Below, piece after piece: positions 10,327-21,792 of a stretch of 64,000 bases of DNA. The position numbers and the translations under genes are program-made. This stretch comes from Lumnitzera littorea. Lineage: Eukaryota > Streptophyta > Magnoliopsida > Myrtales > Combretaceae. Numbering within the stretch: the stretch's first letter is position 1; the number at the start of each line of letters is the position of its first letter. The DNA lies in contig JAMXBB010000007.1 of NCBI GenBank assembly GCA_024138015.1, positions 71,012,718 through 71,076,717 on the forward strand, given 5' to 3'. The notes beneath the pieces were generated by a model, which was not told the DNA's origin, ran no database searches, and worked only from the letters and a program-made list of their open reading frames with translations.

Positions 10327-12117
10327 TGTCGAGCCTAATTTTTCACCCCTCGATTCTTTCATAAAATTAAGTCTTCTCTAAATCGACCAATGTTAAACCC
10401 TACTCATTTGCTACTGGCCTTCGACTAGGGTTTAAAGAAAACTAGTTCTTTTATTTTGGAAACAACTTTAGAGTCGCCACCTGACCAGAATCAGGAAAAA
10501 CAGTAAATTATAACCAATTTAGTAGATTGGTTATAACTTAGCCACTAGTCTAACAATTAAAACTAATTTCGTAAAATGGTTTTTGAAAACTAGAGATTCT
10601 AAATCCGGGGGTTAGGAATTTTAAACCCTTATAAGTATCATTAACTTTTCAAATTTAATATTGACTTTATAAATCACCTTTCGAAAAAACAAAACTCAAT
10701 TTTTCACCTAAATTGGGTAATATGAACAATCTAAACTAAAAAAGAAGATCAGGTCTTTTTATTTTTTTATCATCGCCCCGTAGGTGCCTATATACCCACT
10801 ATTCAGGATTAGACCTACGTAGTTCTTTTTACAAAAACTTTAGTAGGTTGAGTTGATTTTAATTTTGAAAATAATCGAGTTTACGTCTTACTCAATTTGG
10901 TTGGTTTAAGAAATTTTCCTAAAGGGTTCTCAATTGGATTTTATTTTTAGAAATTCTAAACGATCCTAATTTGAAAAATGGTAGATTTATTTTTATTTTA
11001 TTTGTTGGAAAATCAATTTTCTAAGTGATAAAAAAGTTATTATTTATTCCTTCTACCTTTTATTTTTATTTTTTTTTATTTTTTGGCTAAAACGTGAAAA
11101 TAAAAAAAAACTAAACTAAATACTTCTTCCTTTTTGTTCTTTTCCTTTTTTTTCATCTTTTTATACATTACAATATATAAAAATAAAAAACAAATAAATG
11201 AAACAAAGAAAAAGAAAAGAAAAAAAAAAGCCAAATAAACAAAATAAAGAGAGAATAAGTCAAAATGGGAAAGGGTTGGACCAAGTGTAAGCACATGGGT
11301 CGATTCTCGGGTCGTGGGTCGAACTTGGGTCGATCTCAAATCTGGATCTGGGTCGCTTCAACTCTACTTCAATAACATGACGAGGCTTGGTTCAAGTTGA
11401 TTTGTTAGCCAAAATGAGTGGAGGAAAGAAGATTTGTAAGTTTTAGATTGGGAATATGGGGGTAGGAAGATTGCCACAGGATTTGGGATTCATTTGGAGG
11501 GTTTTCGGAGATGAGTAGTGGCGATGGTTGGTGTAGTGGTTGGTTATAGCTACTAGGGATGAGTGGTTAATTGGGTTAGGGGTTTTCGAAGTTAAGGAGT
11601 GTTGTAGTGCGATTGGTTTGGATTGCTGGAGTGGCTAGAGCAGTAGTTTGAGGAGAGAAAGTGGCGATGGTGGTAGAAGAGAGAAAGAGCTTGGGAGTGT
11701 TTTCAAAAGGGTTATTTATGTTTGAATGACCCCTAACATTCTTTTATACACGAATTGAACCCAGAAATCACGGAAAGTAAAATTCGGATTTGAATGCAAA
11801 TGTCGAGAAATTCAGTTTTTTCCGAATTTTAGAGCTCTATTTGAATGCTCCTTTGACTAAATTTAGACATGTTATTGGGTCCAATATAGAATATGCTATG
11901 CGATAAACAAAATCAAAGCAAGAGATTGAGTGTGAGTGTGCAAAATCTGTGTGAAAATTAGAGCTAAAGTGGAGGGAATAGGCTATTTTTTATTAGGAAA
12001 GTGAAGGAAAATTAGGCAAAGGGAAAGAAAGAGAAGGGTAAGAGAGAGAAAATGCTGACATAACACCGACGTGGTGCCATGTCAATACGCACGAACCAAC
12101 TTAAAGTTGCTACATAG
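10327..12117 (-). repeat. 5' LTR of element A, truncated at its U3 end
   Basis: Starts tgtcgagcc and follows the left LTR from 1512 to about 3221 with scattered differences, including the poly-T/poly-A blocks at 11050-11240 and the GTGG-rich part at 11510-11690. Homology stops after agttgctacat at 12117; in the left LTR the matching point is about 3221 and a further 680 bases follow there. The missing part is the start of the LTR in the sense of transcription, so this copy has lost its promoter region. The 87-residue frame at 11076-11339 is LTR sequence, not a gene. Confidence 0.87.
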
Positions 12118-12899
12118 TGCAGTCGAGCCTTGTTTGGTAAATGGGCTTTTTAATAACTTAAGAAATTCTTTGGGCTTAGTCTTTAGATTTTATCCTAAGC
12201 TTAAAATACTCCTTGAGATCAGATTTACAATTTTGATTTATATTCCTAAGACTAACAACCACTTCATGGGCCCTTTAGTGGGCTTAAGTTATCAAATGGG
12301 CTTGTTTTTAGTTCAAACTAAAGTTAATAACTTTGGTGGGCTTATGGGGCCTTAGTTGAATTTCTTATGGGCTTCAAAACAACTTCTCTTGGTACTTTAA
12401 CTTGCTGGTCAGATTTTTATTGAAGGCCCATCTTAGAGTTCTAGGCTTGTTTTGAGAGTTTTAAGCTCAGTTTTGAGTTTTAGGCTTTATATGCTTACTA
12501 TACTTGCTTTAGTTAATATTTTCACTTTGTTCTTTCACTTTTATCATATTTTTAGGCCTCATTAATGCTTTGCATCGAGTATACAATCTTGTCTACATTT
12601 GTTTGCTAAAGGGGATAAAACTGGTTTGAAAATTTGAATAAAACTTGATTGCGCATGTTTGAACCAAGCTTAATTCACGCTTCAATGGTGGAAATCGAAG
12701 CTTCCATTATATCTTTTGAGTAAGTTTGAACTCAAATACATCAATTTTGACTAGAAACATACTTGGTAGTGATCCTGATTTTGAATTTCTCGCCCAATCT
12801 TTAGCTCATCTTTATGTTTCAAATTCATTATAATTAGGAGATGCCATGTTTGTTTCTTACTCAAACACCATAAAAGGAGGTTAGGGATTTTGATTTGAA
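12118..12899. other. Fragment between element A and the next LTR, unassigned
   Basis: The first 400 bases are rich in gggctt words (atgggcttt, agtgggcttaag, tgggcttatggggcc) and resemble the texture of 1-700 in reverse complement. They may be the beginning of the plus-strand LTR that ends at 14320. The frame at 12071-12355 crosses the junction with A's LTR and is spurious. Confidence 0.35.
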
Positions 12900-14320
12900 G
12901 ATCAAGAATCACTTGAAAACACACATTCAAACACCAATTCACATTTTCTCTCTCTAAGCTCCCATGGTTGAATTACCCCTTTCTCTCTCTAAAAATACTT
13001 TAAGCTTGACTACTTACAAAATAAGCCAACATTTGCACTAATTCCTTTACCTCATAAAACCACTATCCACACCTCTAGCAACCACCACATGAGGAGTACG
13101 ACAACCACCACCGACTACCATCTTGTACCACCACAAAAATGACCTCTAAAAATTGTAGGGTTTGTGCTAAACCATCTTTTACTAATAAGAATCACATGAA
13201 TGCGTAATTCTACACTTGAAACGCCGCTAGAAACAGCCCCAATTGCACCCACCACGATCGAGTCTTCTTCTTCCTAGTCATGTGCCAAGCACATGTGATC
13301 CAACCTAGCTAAACCCACTCCAAATCCACACCTACGACCCACAAGTTTAAGTCCAAGCACAAATCTGGTTTGTATTTTTTTTCCTTCTTTTTCTTTCTTC
13401 TCTTTTGTATTTATTTTGCTTTATTCTTATTTTACTTACTAATTTTGAAAAAAAAAAAAAAGAAATTTCTTTTTATTCTTATCTCTCTTTCACAATTTTT
13501 TATTTTATGTGAATAAAGTGTTTTAAACAATTTTTTTCTTTATATAACAGTAAAAAGGTAAAAGAAAATTTATCACATAGAAAACTTGTTTTCAAAAAAT
13601 AAAAAATAAAAAAAGGGAGTAAACCCTTTTTCAAAATTAAGGATATTTTTATTTAAAATTTTTCAAAAATAAAAACACTCAAATTAGGACCCTATTCTAG
13701 AATTTTTCTCAAATGATTAGATGGATAGAAAACTTCGATTTGATTGTCTTCAAAATTAAAATTCACTAACATACCTAAAGTTTTCATTGAACAAACTATG
13801 GAAAATTTGATTTCGAATGGTGGGTATACAAGCACCCGTAAGCAATAATAAAGTGACTTAAAATAGGAATTTTTTTTTTTATCTTCCTTTCTATAAATAA
13901 GTAGATTTAATTTCTTAATTTCTTCTTTTTGTAATTAAAATTAATTTTCTTTCTTTCTTATAAATTAAAATTTTCCTTTCATGCAAAAAGGGTATTTTGA
14001 AAAGAATAAAACTAAACTCGAATGGTTATGGTGGTACTTGTTATGGTTTAATAAGTTAGGCCCCAAAAATAAAAACTTTGGTTTTCAAACCATTTTCTAA
14101 ATTGGTTTTTCTATAGACTAGTGGATAAATTATAACTAATCTACATAATTAGTTATGGCTTAATCTTTTTTCTACTCTAGTTAGGTGGTGATTCCAAAAT
14201 TTTTTTAAAATTAAAAGAAACTAGATTTTTTGTAATTCTTAGTCGAGGGTTTATATTGAATGGGTATACGGTTCAATATAAATCGGATTAAGGAAAATAA
14301 GCGAAAATCGAAAATTTCAA
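12900..14320 (+). repeat. LTR of an A-type Ogre element in plus orientation (solo or truncated)
   Basis: The reverse complement of 14100-14230 matches the A LTR around 1630-1760: shared parts are actagag, the attagttataa block, cactagtcta and the following gttttgaaaac-like stretch. The end, about 14265-14320 (attaaggaaaataagcgaaaatcg), matches the reverse-complemented start of LTRs A and B. The middle (13080-13260) has the CCACCA-rich section and 12905-12965 the ctctctctaagctc section that correspond to the G-rich and GA parts of A. No primer site follows at 14321, so it is not the intact 5' LTR of an element here. Confidence 0.6.
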
Positions 14321-15689
14321 GCTTACAACTATGTCTCTACTATTTTCATTTATCAATTTCGAATGTACTTTCCTCTTTTGCCTCTCAGCATCAGTTTCGG
14401 TATCGAGTTTAATTCATAGACCGCATAGCGCTCTAAGCTCAAAATAAGTGATTGCCAAGACTAAGCTCGGATTGGATTCGTTGTTGTTAGTCATCTTAGC
14501 TTTAGAATGAATGGCCATAGTGTTTTAAAAAAATGGGCTTAACCATTTAAAAGTAATAACTCAAATCTTGTAAAATCTGTACTTACTAACAGATTTTTTC
14601 TTTGAAAACTATGACTTTTGTTGAAATACTTTATTTAAAAAATATTTATTTTACAAAAACTTATGTTACAAACAGAATTACTAATATCTCCTTACTTTAT
14701 TGGAATGGTTCGAAAAGTCAGAGTTGATGGGAATAAGTGACTATTTTACAAGGTTGACAAGTAATGACTTATTTACAAGAAGAATTATTTATTTATTTTT
14801 TTGGGAAAAACTTTTGAAAACCTTTCTTATTAATGGAAGCTAAAGATAACCCATGCTATAGACAACCGGATTGCTAGTATTTCCTAATGAATAGAAAAAG
14901 TTAATTAGAAAGGCAACATGATGAAGATGACAAAGCTTCAAAGTGAACAACTGGTAATTGGAGGGTGATAATTTATAAGATTGATGCCTAATGTTATGAA
15001 AAGATAACTGGGAGACACTCTAGGGATTATAGTTATTTATAAATGAAGGGTGACAAATATTTACAAGTCGAAGGATTTTTTTATTTCACATGTACATGTA
15101 TTATTGTACAAAATTTTTCAATACAAATAAGTAGCACCAAACAATACAGTAAATAAATAAATAAATAGTTAATACACAATAAAAGCACACTCATGCAAAT
15201 GTTGGGTTAATAACTGAATAATAGTGTAATAATTTATTATCATAAAAATTTTTGAGTTGCAATTTTATTATAACCCTAAGGATTATATTGATCCAAGTAC
15301 AAGTGGCCTAGACCCTTATTAGGTGAACAATTTTTTTATAGGTAAAAAAAAAATAATGAATTACTAAAAAAATATTATACAACAACAACTATCATATATG
15401 ATAAGTTACAAGGAAATATTTTGTAAAGGAATACATTAAAATAGTATACAACCACTATATCATATGGGGAAATAATAAAGTTGCAACTCCTTACTTGTGG
15501 TTATTATTATTATTATTTTTTTGAAAAACATTGCACTAATATTCATTTAGTAGCTCATAAAAGGTTAAATGTAGTCAATGGGTTCTATCTTGAATTTTGT
15601 TGCACAACCTTTTACTTATATATAAAAAAAATTATAATGATGCATGTTACAAATAATATATACATTAAAAACATATAGTAAAATACAAA
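14321..15689. other. AT-rich sequence, unassigned
   Basis: No protein similarity seen. 15120-15690 is a low-complexity A/T sequence resembling in composition the 5' leader of B at 30360-30680 and may be the continuation of the fragment that follows. A short TTA microsatellite lies at 15502-15517. The 65-residue frame at 15481-15678 is low-complexity translation. Confidence 0.4.
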
Positions 15690-16111
15690 ACATCAAGTAA
15701 AAATTGAAATATAAAAAAAATGCAATGATTATACACACATTAAGTAAAAATATAAAAAAAAATGCAATGTTAATATACATACATGCTATACAATAAAGAT
15801 TGGTAATTAATAAATTGCAAGTATAATAAAGAAAATTATTATGACTCGGTAGTCAATATTTATGTACATTATAAGTGTATATGTTGTTAATTATTTTTTA
15901 GTCTTTGAAAGTAAAGCCCAATTGACTGTGAGTCATAATAATTTTCTTAATTGCTATAATTTAAGAATTACTAACTATTTATTTTATAATGATGGACAAG
16001 GTAGGGTCTATGAGCCTCAAGTTTTGTAGCCTTATACATTCTTAGGAAAATGATTTGTAGGCTACATCAAAGTAAGAGTAGGCTCACTTATCATCACTAG
16101 GTGAGGGTAAG
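15690..16111 (-). mobile_element. Fragment of an Ogre 5' leader, minus orientation
   Basis: Matches the leader of B (about 30600-30965) in the same orientation: the parts with aatttaataaattg-like sequence, tcggtagtcaa (tcggcagtcaa in B), aaggtagggtctatgagcc (gagggtagggtctacaggtcc in B) and gtaggctacatcaaag...agtaggctc (gtgggctacatgaaag...agtaggctc in B). It breaks off at 16111, where a different LTR begins. The rest of that element (primer site and LTR) is not present to the right. Confidence 0.65.
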
Positions 16112-16730
16112 TGTCACAACTTGGGGGAGTGATCAAGTTGTGGCAATATTGCCGTATAATACAAGAAGATCTGAGATCAAGTACTATTCTTGACTAGGAA
16201 CCTTCGATGCATTACATAAGGTGTCTTATAATCTCAACTTCCACCAGGAGACCAGTATTAAGTAATAACAAAGCATTTAATATAAATTATGTTGATCGTC
16301 AGATTTGATTTGTTACATTCACTTATCTACTCGGTTGATGAGATGCCGAGTGATTCACCTCTCGGCAAAGGCTAACCAAGATGGCCATATCTGGTTTAAA
16401 CTTAAGTGGTGTAAATGGTTATTCCTTGGTACAGTTCAATTACAAAACTATTCACTACTCCTATTTTTCAAGAATGTACTTGATCACGAGGTCTTCACAT
16501 GTCCTAATAATCATGTGATTAATTGCTGTTTTAAATACTTGGCATTCTCCTATAAATATAAAGAAGAAGCACTGTAAGAACGATTTGACAACTCATAACT
16601 ATTCATCTTATCTTCTCTAAAATTCACTTACTAACTTAGGTATCAGAGTAGTTACATCAGATTATCCCCGGTACTTTTTAGCTCTTTGTACTTTGCAGGA
16701 AGGAAATCATCCGAAAATCATATAATGACA
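16112..16730 (+). repeat. Tat-type LTR (solo or isolated), diverged
   Basis: Begins tgtcacaacttgggggagtg and may end in atgaca at 16730, giving TG...CA ends. Its layout is that of short Tat/Retand-type LTRs: a TATA box (16551-16558), then a pyrimidine-rich leader, then cttactaacttaggtatcag and a ccccggtac...ctttgcagg tail. The 3' LTR of element D has the same order (tatataaatagggc, ctttgctaactttggcac, tcttgtaggtcc). No clear target duplication is seen (gtaag before, aatta after), so the ends are approximate. The frame at 16305-16577 is not a gene. Confidence 0.55.
16551..16558 (+). promoter_or_regulatory. TATA box in the isolated LTR
   Basis: tataaata, about 60 bases before a CT-rich leader. 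It is the only TATA-like box at the position expected for an LTR promoter in this copy. Confidence 0.5.
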
Positions 16731-17046
16731 AATTATACCTTAATATCTAAATCCAACATAACATAAATATAGATGGGGGTATATGGTTTCCCTTAGTATA
16801 AGTCATAGAGACCTAAAATAAAATAATACCAATGGTCTATACTACTCAATGTACTATAAGATATAAATAAACTTAGAGTCTAAATAACATTTAAGTGACC
16901 ACTCGTGCTCTCTTATTCTTCTCTTTGACCATTCCCAAGCTAATAGAACTAACCTCAAGCATTCCATGGCCTGACACCAACCAAAGATCTTGCTGCAGCA
17001 ATAAACTATAAAGAGATAAGCTACAATTGCTTAGTGACTAACCTTC
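16731..17046. other. Unassigned spacer
   Basis: AT-rich, no coding potential and no match seen to the other elements of the window. Confidence 0.4.
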
Positions 17047-17620
17047 TTACAGATACCTAATTTTTATCCTCTTTATTTTATTTTATTTTATTTTATTTTC
17101 TTTCTTTTCTCAATAGGCCTTAAATTAGGAAATACACAAAAAATAAGAAATTAGAGAAAACCCCAAAAATTAAAAAAATAAGAATTTTAGGAAAATACAA
17201 AATATATATAAAATAAGAAAAAACTAAAAAAAAAAAGAAATTAGGAAAAATACCAAAAATAGGAAGTCTAGAAAGAAACCCTAAAAAATAAGAAAAAATA
17301 AAAAAGATTGAAAAATTGAAAAAATAAAAGATTTTGGAAATACTATTTTATTAGGGTAGATATTTTTTTAAAAAATTTTGAAATAAGTTTAGAAGTTAGG
17401 CTGTTTGGCATAGGCTTAGATTTGAATTTAGTCCAAACTGACTTTGTCCATATGTGCAATTTAATTATACATATGGATAAGGCACAAGCTAACAGCCTAA
17501 TGGATAAGTACTTGAATATTGCATGAGGTTACTCAAGGTCTTGGGTTTGAATCTTAGCAAAGGTACGGAGGCCTTTTTATTTTTGTAACTAGTATACTGC
17601 CACATCCAAGTCTATTTTGC
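17047..17620 (+). repeat. U3 start of an A-type LTR, plus orientation
   Basis: The reverse complement of 17047-17590 follows the outer end of the A LTR (3895 back to 3345) over its whole length: agggtttctttctaga, tatttttggtattttt, ctaaaattctta, a ctaccctaa word, caagtacttatcc, ttagg...tgccttatc...atatgtg and aaaaataaaaaggcct are all shared in order. The left end reads ttacagatacctaattttta where A has tgtagagacccaattttta, so the LTR terminus is decayed. Only the first ~570 bases of an LTR are present. Confidence 0.8.
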
Positions 17621-18147
17621 AATTTCACCATTATTTTAGTAAAATTGCAAAATTAAAGGGACAAAAAATGGCTAAAACATGTCTAACCAAGCTAGGAAAA
17701 TAGGGAAAGAATCTAAGAATTGGGGAAAGAGAAAGAAAGGAGGAAGAGATTCAGGTCAAGCATGTGCGTGTGCGCTTGGCTTGGCACGTATAATTCACGT
17801 ACCCAACAAAAACGTGAAAGTGGATGCTTTGCATCTACAAATTTTGTAGACTAAGGTCCATATTAAGGGCCTTCGACCCTATTTTCAATTACACAAACTA
17901 GGTGCCACCTAATTCGACCCTTTACTTTTTTTTCTTTAAAAAAAATATTAAAAAAGAAGAAGAGAGAAAAAAAAATGAAAATAAAAATAAAATAAACACT
18001 AAACCTAATTCGACCTTAATTCTTTTTTTTTTTTTCAATTTTTTTTATTTTTCTTAATTTCCTTTTTTTTGTAATTTTTTTTAATTATGACCCCTTTTCC
18101 TTTATCTTAAAAATATATTATAGGAAGACAAAAATGGGGTGTCTACA
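17621..18147 (-). repeat. Possible LTR fragment ending in GTGTCTACA (minus orientation)
   Basis: The segment ends aaaatggggtgtctaca at 18147, the same right-hand terminus as the LTRs of A and B, preceded by a homopyrimidine-rich stretch (18000-18110) as in those LTRs. Inside is a short palindrome, gcatctacaaattttgtaga around 17833-17852. Homology over the full 500 bases was not established. With 17047-17620 it forms a block whose two outer ends are both LTR starts, facing away from each other. Confidence 0.4.
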
Positions 18148-18650
18148 ATAGCTTACCTACCCATCCCCAAAATAGATATGATTCTTAATTCCCCAAGGAA
18201 ATGCCCAAGCCAAACACAATCCTCATAGAGAAGCTCATTATCAGACTTTTCTAAAAACCCTAGACACAAAAGTCTGAACACAAATAACAAACATTCATAC
18301 CTATTTCAACCTACGTTAAGCCAAAAAAAATGCCCAAACACATAGCTTATTAACTTTACTCCAAGCTTCTTCTACCTATGCTTATCATTTCCAAGCCAAA
18401 AAAAGTCCTAAACACTCACTCCACAAAACTGGCCCATCCGCTCTAACCCTAAAATCGAATACAAAGTTAATCTCCACTATGAATTATTCTACCAATAAGC
18501 CTAATGAGCTTGATTTAAGGGGTAATAAAAGGACCTATCTATGTAATTGAGTCTAAAGGGGTAATCTTTTAAAGACAGAAGGCCATGTGACCCACTAGCG
18601 CATCATAAAATATTCAAACTTGCCTTGCAAGACCAAGGCAAATGAAGGGC
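18148..18650. other. Flank of element B, unassigned
   Basis: AT-rich with the words aagccaaaaaaa and ccaagc repeated twice (18313-18325 and 18392-18405). It may be the continuation of element C on the other side of B, because B is inserted here with a target duplication, but no alignment to A's interior was found. Confidence 0.35.
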
Positions 18651-18655
18651 AAACA
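18651..18655. repeat. Target-site duplication of element B, left copy
   Basis: AAACA immediately before the left LTR; the identical five bases follow the right LTR at 33119-33123. Five bases is the normal duplication length for Ty3/gypsy integrases. Confidence 0.9.
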
Positions 18656-20726
18656 TGTCGAGCCCTATTTCGATTTCCTTAATTTAATCTATATCAAGTC
18701 CAGTCCGCTTAATATAAATTACTCGATATTAAACTAAGGAAAAGAAAATGTTGTTTTAAAAAAGAAAAAAGGAGTTACCAACCAGTTTAACCGATGAAAA
18801 TAAAATTAGGGTTTTCGAGTGGGAAAACCTCAATTTGACCACTAGTCTGCGGATATTCTAAAAAATTAATTTTTTAGAAAATTAAACCAGAAAAATCAAG
18901 TTTGGGGACTAACCTATTAAGATTAAGTCACCATATAAAAATTAAAAGAAATTGATAGGCTTTTATTTTTATAATTTTTTAACAAAATTAAAAATATACC
19001 TAAATAGGCAAAAGTAACTAAAAATAATTTTACTATTATTTTTTATTACGAATTTCTAAAAAAAGGAAAAAAATTTTATTTTTTAACGGTTACCCTAAAG
19101 ATACCTACGTAGCTGCTAATTGGGATTAAACAGACCATAGTTCTTTTTTTTATAAAATTTTTAGTGAGTGAGTTAATTTTATATTAAAAACCGAGCTAGG
19201 TTTATGTTTTTTATCAATTTATTATTTTTAAAATAACTAAAAAAATCTAATTTTTCTAAATTAAATAAATAAAAACCCTAACTAACACTCTTAAAAAAAC
19301 TAAATTTATATTTTTTATTATTTATTATTTAAAAAACTAACTACCAAAAATATATTTTTATTAAAAAATGATTTTTTTAGGAAAACCCTAATTTAACAAA
19401 ATTGCAAAATAAATAATAAAAAAAAACTACACTTAAACACAAAAAATTAATTACTAATAAAAATAAATAACCAATAAAGCAAACCATTTAAAATTACTAA
19501 AAATAAACAAAATAAAATAATAAATAAAAATTATAAAATAAAAAACTAGAAAATTACCTAGAATTAGATGGTCGGTGTTGGGCAGTAATGGGAAGTGTTG
19601 GGTGTGCATGAGCGTGACAACGGGCAAGAGCCTAGGCGGCGTGGGCGTGTGTCTAGGCGATGAGGGCAATCGTTGGACGAGCATGGGCCAGCATAGGCAT
19701 GAGCCTAGGTGGCGTAGGTATGCATTTGGGCGGTGAAGGCATGCATCAAGTGAGCACGAGCAAGCGTAGGTGTATACCGAGTGAGCATGGGCGTACACCA
19801 GGCGAGCATAGGCATACATCAGGCAAGCGTAGGTGTACATCGGGCGAATGTGGGCATGCACCAAGCAAAGGGCGACATTAGGCGAGCACGAGCATACATT
19901 AGGCGAACACGGGCGAGGGTGGGCATGCACTAGGTGAGCGTGCACTGGGCAAGCGAAGGTAAGGCATTAGGTGAGTACGGCATTGGAGTAGGCAATGTGG
20001 GCGGCAGCATGGGGCAACTAGGCAGTAGCTCTAACAATGTGGGTAGTAGTGTGGGTAACAACGTAGAGCGACTAGGCAATGCTTCAAATGATGTGGGCGG
20101 TAATTATAGCATACATGTACAGTAGTGACACAGTAGTGGTTATGGTAATGTGTGCGGTAGTATGCAGTGGTGTATGGCAACGGCGCGTGTGGTATAGCAT
20201 GTAGTAGTATATGTGGTATGGGTGGTGGTACGTAGAGTTACGTGTAGAGTGTGTAGTGTTTTTAGGTGTGTGTGATTAAAAAGAAAATCCTTCTTCTTCT
20301 CTCTGAATCCCTAGCCAACATGCTATTTATGAACTCAAAATCAAATCTTTCATATCAAGATTGCAATTCTTCTAAGATTTACCCTAGCTTCTAGAAATCC
20401 TAGTTAGCTCAAGCTTTTCTTTCTAGGCTTGACCTGATCTAAGTTAGCCCAATAATCCCCTAATCTGATTAAACAAACTAATTAATTCAGTACATCTTGT
20501 TACTTGATCCAACAACTCAACTTATTTCAACTTGACACGACTCGACTCATGACTCCACTTACTATGACCTAACTTAATTTTCTTCTTTCCTTTTTTTTTA
20601 TTTTTCTTTTAATTTTCGTTTTTTATTTTTATTGTATATTTTTTATTATTTTTATTTTTATTTTATTAACCTGGCTCAATTAACAAAATTAAAAAAAAAA
20701 AAATTGGCAAAAATAAGATATCTACA
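18656..20726 (-). repeat. 3' LTR of element B (2071 bp)
   Basis: Begins tgtcgagccctatttcg and ends agatatctaca. It is colinear with the right LTR from end to end. It is about 200 bases longer than the right copy, mainly because the GC-rich minisatellite section in the middle holds more units. It shares the terminal motif and the attaaggaaa block with the LTRs of A and C. Confidence 0.93.
19565..20275. repeat. GC-rich minisatellite inside the 3' LTR of B
   Basis: Islands of degenerate 20-24-bp units such as gcgagcataggcatacatca, with variants gtgagcatgggcgtacacca and gcaagcgtaggtgtacatcg, between 19660 and 19960. A GTGG/GTAG-rich stretch follows (20000-20270). The GC content is far above the surrounding AT-rich LTR. 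Frames through it (163 residues at 19454-19945 minus, 73 residues at 19660-19881 plus) are repeat translations with His/Ala/Tyr or Gly/His periodicity, not proteins. Confidence 0.8.
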
Positions 20727-20740
20727 ACTGCCCTTCTTTG
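20727..20740 (-). promoter_or_regulatory. Polypurine tract of element B
   Basis: Plus strand actgcccttctttg, thus caaagaagggcagt on the minus strand directly upstream of TGTAGA. Same site and nearly the same sequence as in A. Confidence 0.8.
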
Positions 20741-21792
20741 TAATGAAGTTCAATTAGAACTTTGCTAGAAAGACAAATGAGATACCTATTTTTGCCAAAC
20801 CCTACATTGAACTGATCATGTAAGCTGTATTTTATTTTTATGAAGGATATCAACTTGAAAGGTTGATGTAAAGAATAAACTACCCATCTTGAAAGGACTG
20901 GGCAAATGAATGCCTGTCTCGAAAGAATAGAGCAAAAGGTTATGGGGCCTATCTTGAAAGGATAAGGCTTAATAGTATCTATCTTGGAAGGATAGGGCTT
21001 AATGGTGTCTATCTTGAAAGGATAAAGCAAAAATTTTAAGGAGGCCTATCTTGGAAAGACAAGGCTTAATGGTGTCTATCTTAGAAAGATAAGACAAGAA
21101 CCATTAGAGGTAAAATTAACTTGTTTTGGTTTAATGAATAATCTGAAAAGGATAGATCTCTCCAAGATTCCTTTTGGTTTGTAATTTGAAGATGATAGAT
21201 CACTTCAAGATTGATTTTCAAAACTAGCTTAATTCCTCAAAAGACCTTTTTTTTTCCAAAATTATTTTTTCTGGGACTAAAGGATCTCTCAGATAGCAAC
21301 TGATTGGCATGCTTACATCGACTCCCAATATTCACTCATTCAATTAGCAAAATTTCTTCAGGGTCTGTGCTTGCTTCTTTTTTCTCTTTTCCCTTTTTCT
21401 TTTCTTTCTTCTTTTATTTTATTTTCCTTTCTTCTCTTCTTTCCTTTGAATCTTGTGACTGAACCATGCCCACGCCTTGAATTTGCTTCGTCCGATTTCG
21501 AATCTCAATTTCTACTCTTCATGACTTTTGAATAATAAATCTCTTTTCGAATGAACAAGATTAAATTATTAAGAACATTTAATTTAAATTTATCTAGTGA
21601 TTCAGACTCAATGGTAAGTGTTTGGTATTTAAGTGTATGTTGCTAAGAAACAGAGTTTATTGGTGGAGTGTTTGTTAGTTAATGACCATCCAAATTCGAA
21701 AACATTCATGGATATCAACTTTACTTGTAAACAATGAAAGATTAACTACAAACTATTCAAGAAAAATTGGAATCCTTATTAAAACTCCATTT
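20741..21792 (-). other. 3' UTR of element B
   Basis: Non-coding stretch between the integrase end and the polypurine tract. It contains a short tandem array (20890-21105) and a long pyrimidine run (21377-21450). The 102-residue frame at 20722-21030 is the translation of the array (repeated KIDTIKPYP) and is not a gene. Confidence 0.7.
20890..21105 (-). repeat. Tandem array, ~30-bp unit, 6-7 copies, in the 3' UTR of element B
   Basis: Units such as tatcttgaaaggataaggct, tatcttggaaggatagggct and tatcttagaaagataagac separated by taatggtgtc-like linkers. It lies about 160 bases behind the polypurine tract, the same relative place as the arrays of A and C, but its unit is unrelated to theirs. 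Confidence 0.85.

Larger units (their letters stand above)
1512..12117 (-). mobile_element. Element A: non-autonomous Ogre/Tat-type LTR retrotransposon, 5' LTR truncated
   Basis: Two long direct repeats (1512-3902 and 10327-12117) flank 6.4 kb of interior. Both begin on the plus strand with TGTC and the left one ends in TCTACA, so the element reads on the minus strand (TGTAGA...GACA). A primer-binding site abuts the right repeat and a polypurine tract abuts the left. The layout and the primer site match the Tat/Ogre branch of Ty3/gypsy as seen in element B. The interior has no protease, reverse transcriptase, RNase H or integrase; it holds only gag-like scraps (8.1-9.4 kb) and two tandem arrays (4.0-6.3 kb). 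About 680 bases at the outer (U3) end of the right LTR are missing, so a target duplication cannot be tested. It probably relied on enzymes from relatives such as B. Confidence 0.85.

Noticed and set aside
11076..11339. 87-residue Phe-rich frame on the minus strand
   Set aside because: It lies within the 5' LTR of A and is the translation of A/T homopolymer blocks. The other LTR does not keep it open.
16633..16650. ggtatcagag as a tRNA-Met primer-binding site
   Set aside because: The same position in the LTR of D holds a comparable word (ctttgctaactttggcacag) followed by further LTR-type sequence, so it is probably inside the LTR. No coding sequence follows.
12118..17620. Possible simple inversion that would restore the truncated LTR of A
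   Set aside because: The inverted LTR piece at 17047-17620 matches A only to about 3345 and its inner continuation does not match A's 3222-3345 well. The two are better seen as separate copies.
19454..19945. 163-residue open frame on the minus strand, the longest in the window
   Set aside because: It is the translation of the GC-rich minisatellite in the LTR of B, with His/Ala/Tyr/Cys periodicity, and the paralogous LTR has different overlapping frames.
21377..21460. Long pyrimidine run as a possible polypurine tract of B
   Set aside because: It is 650 bases from the LTR; the purine tract adjoining the LTR end at 20727-20740 is the proper site.
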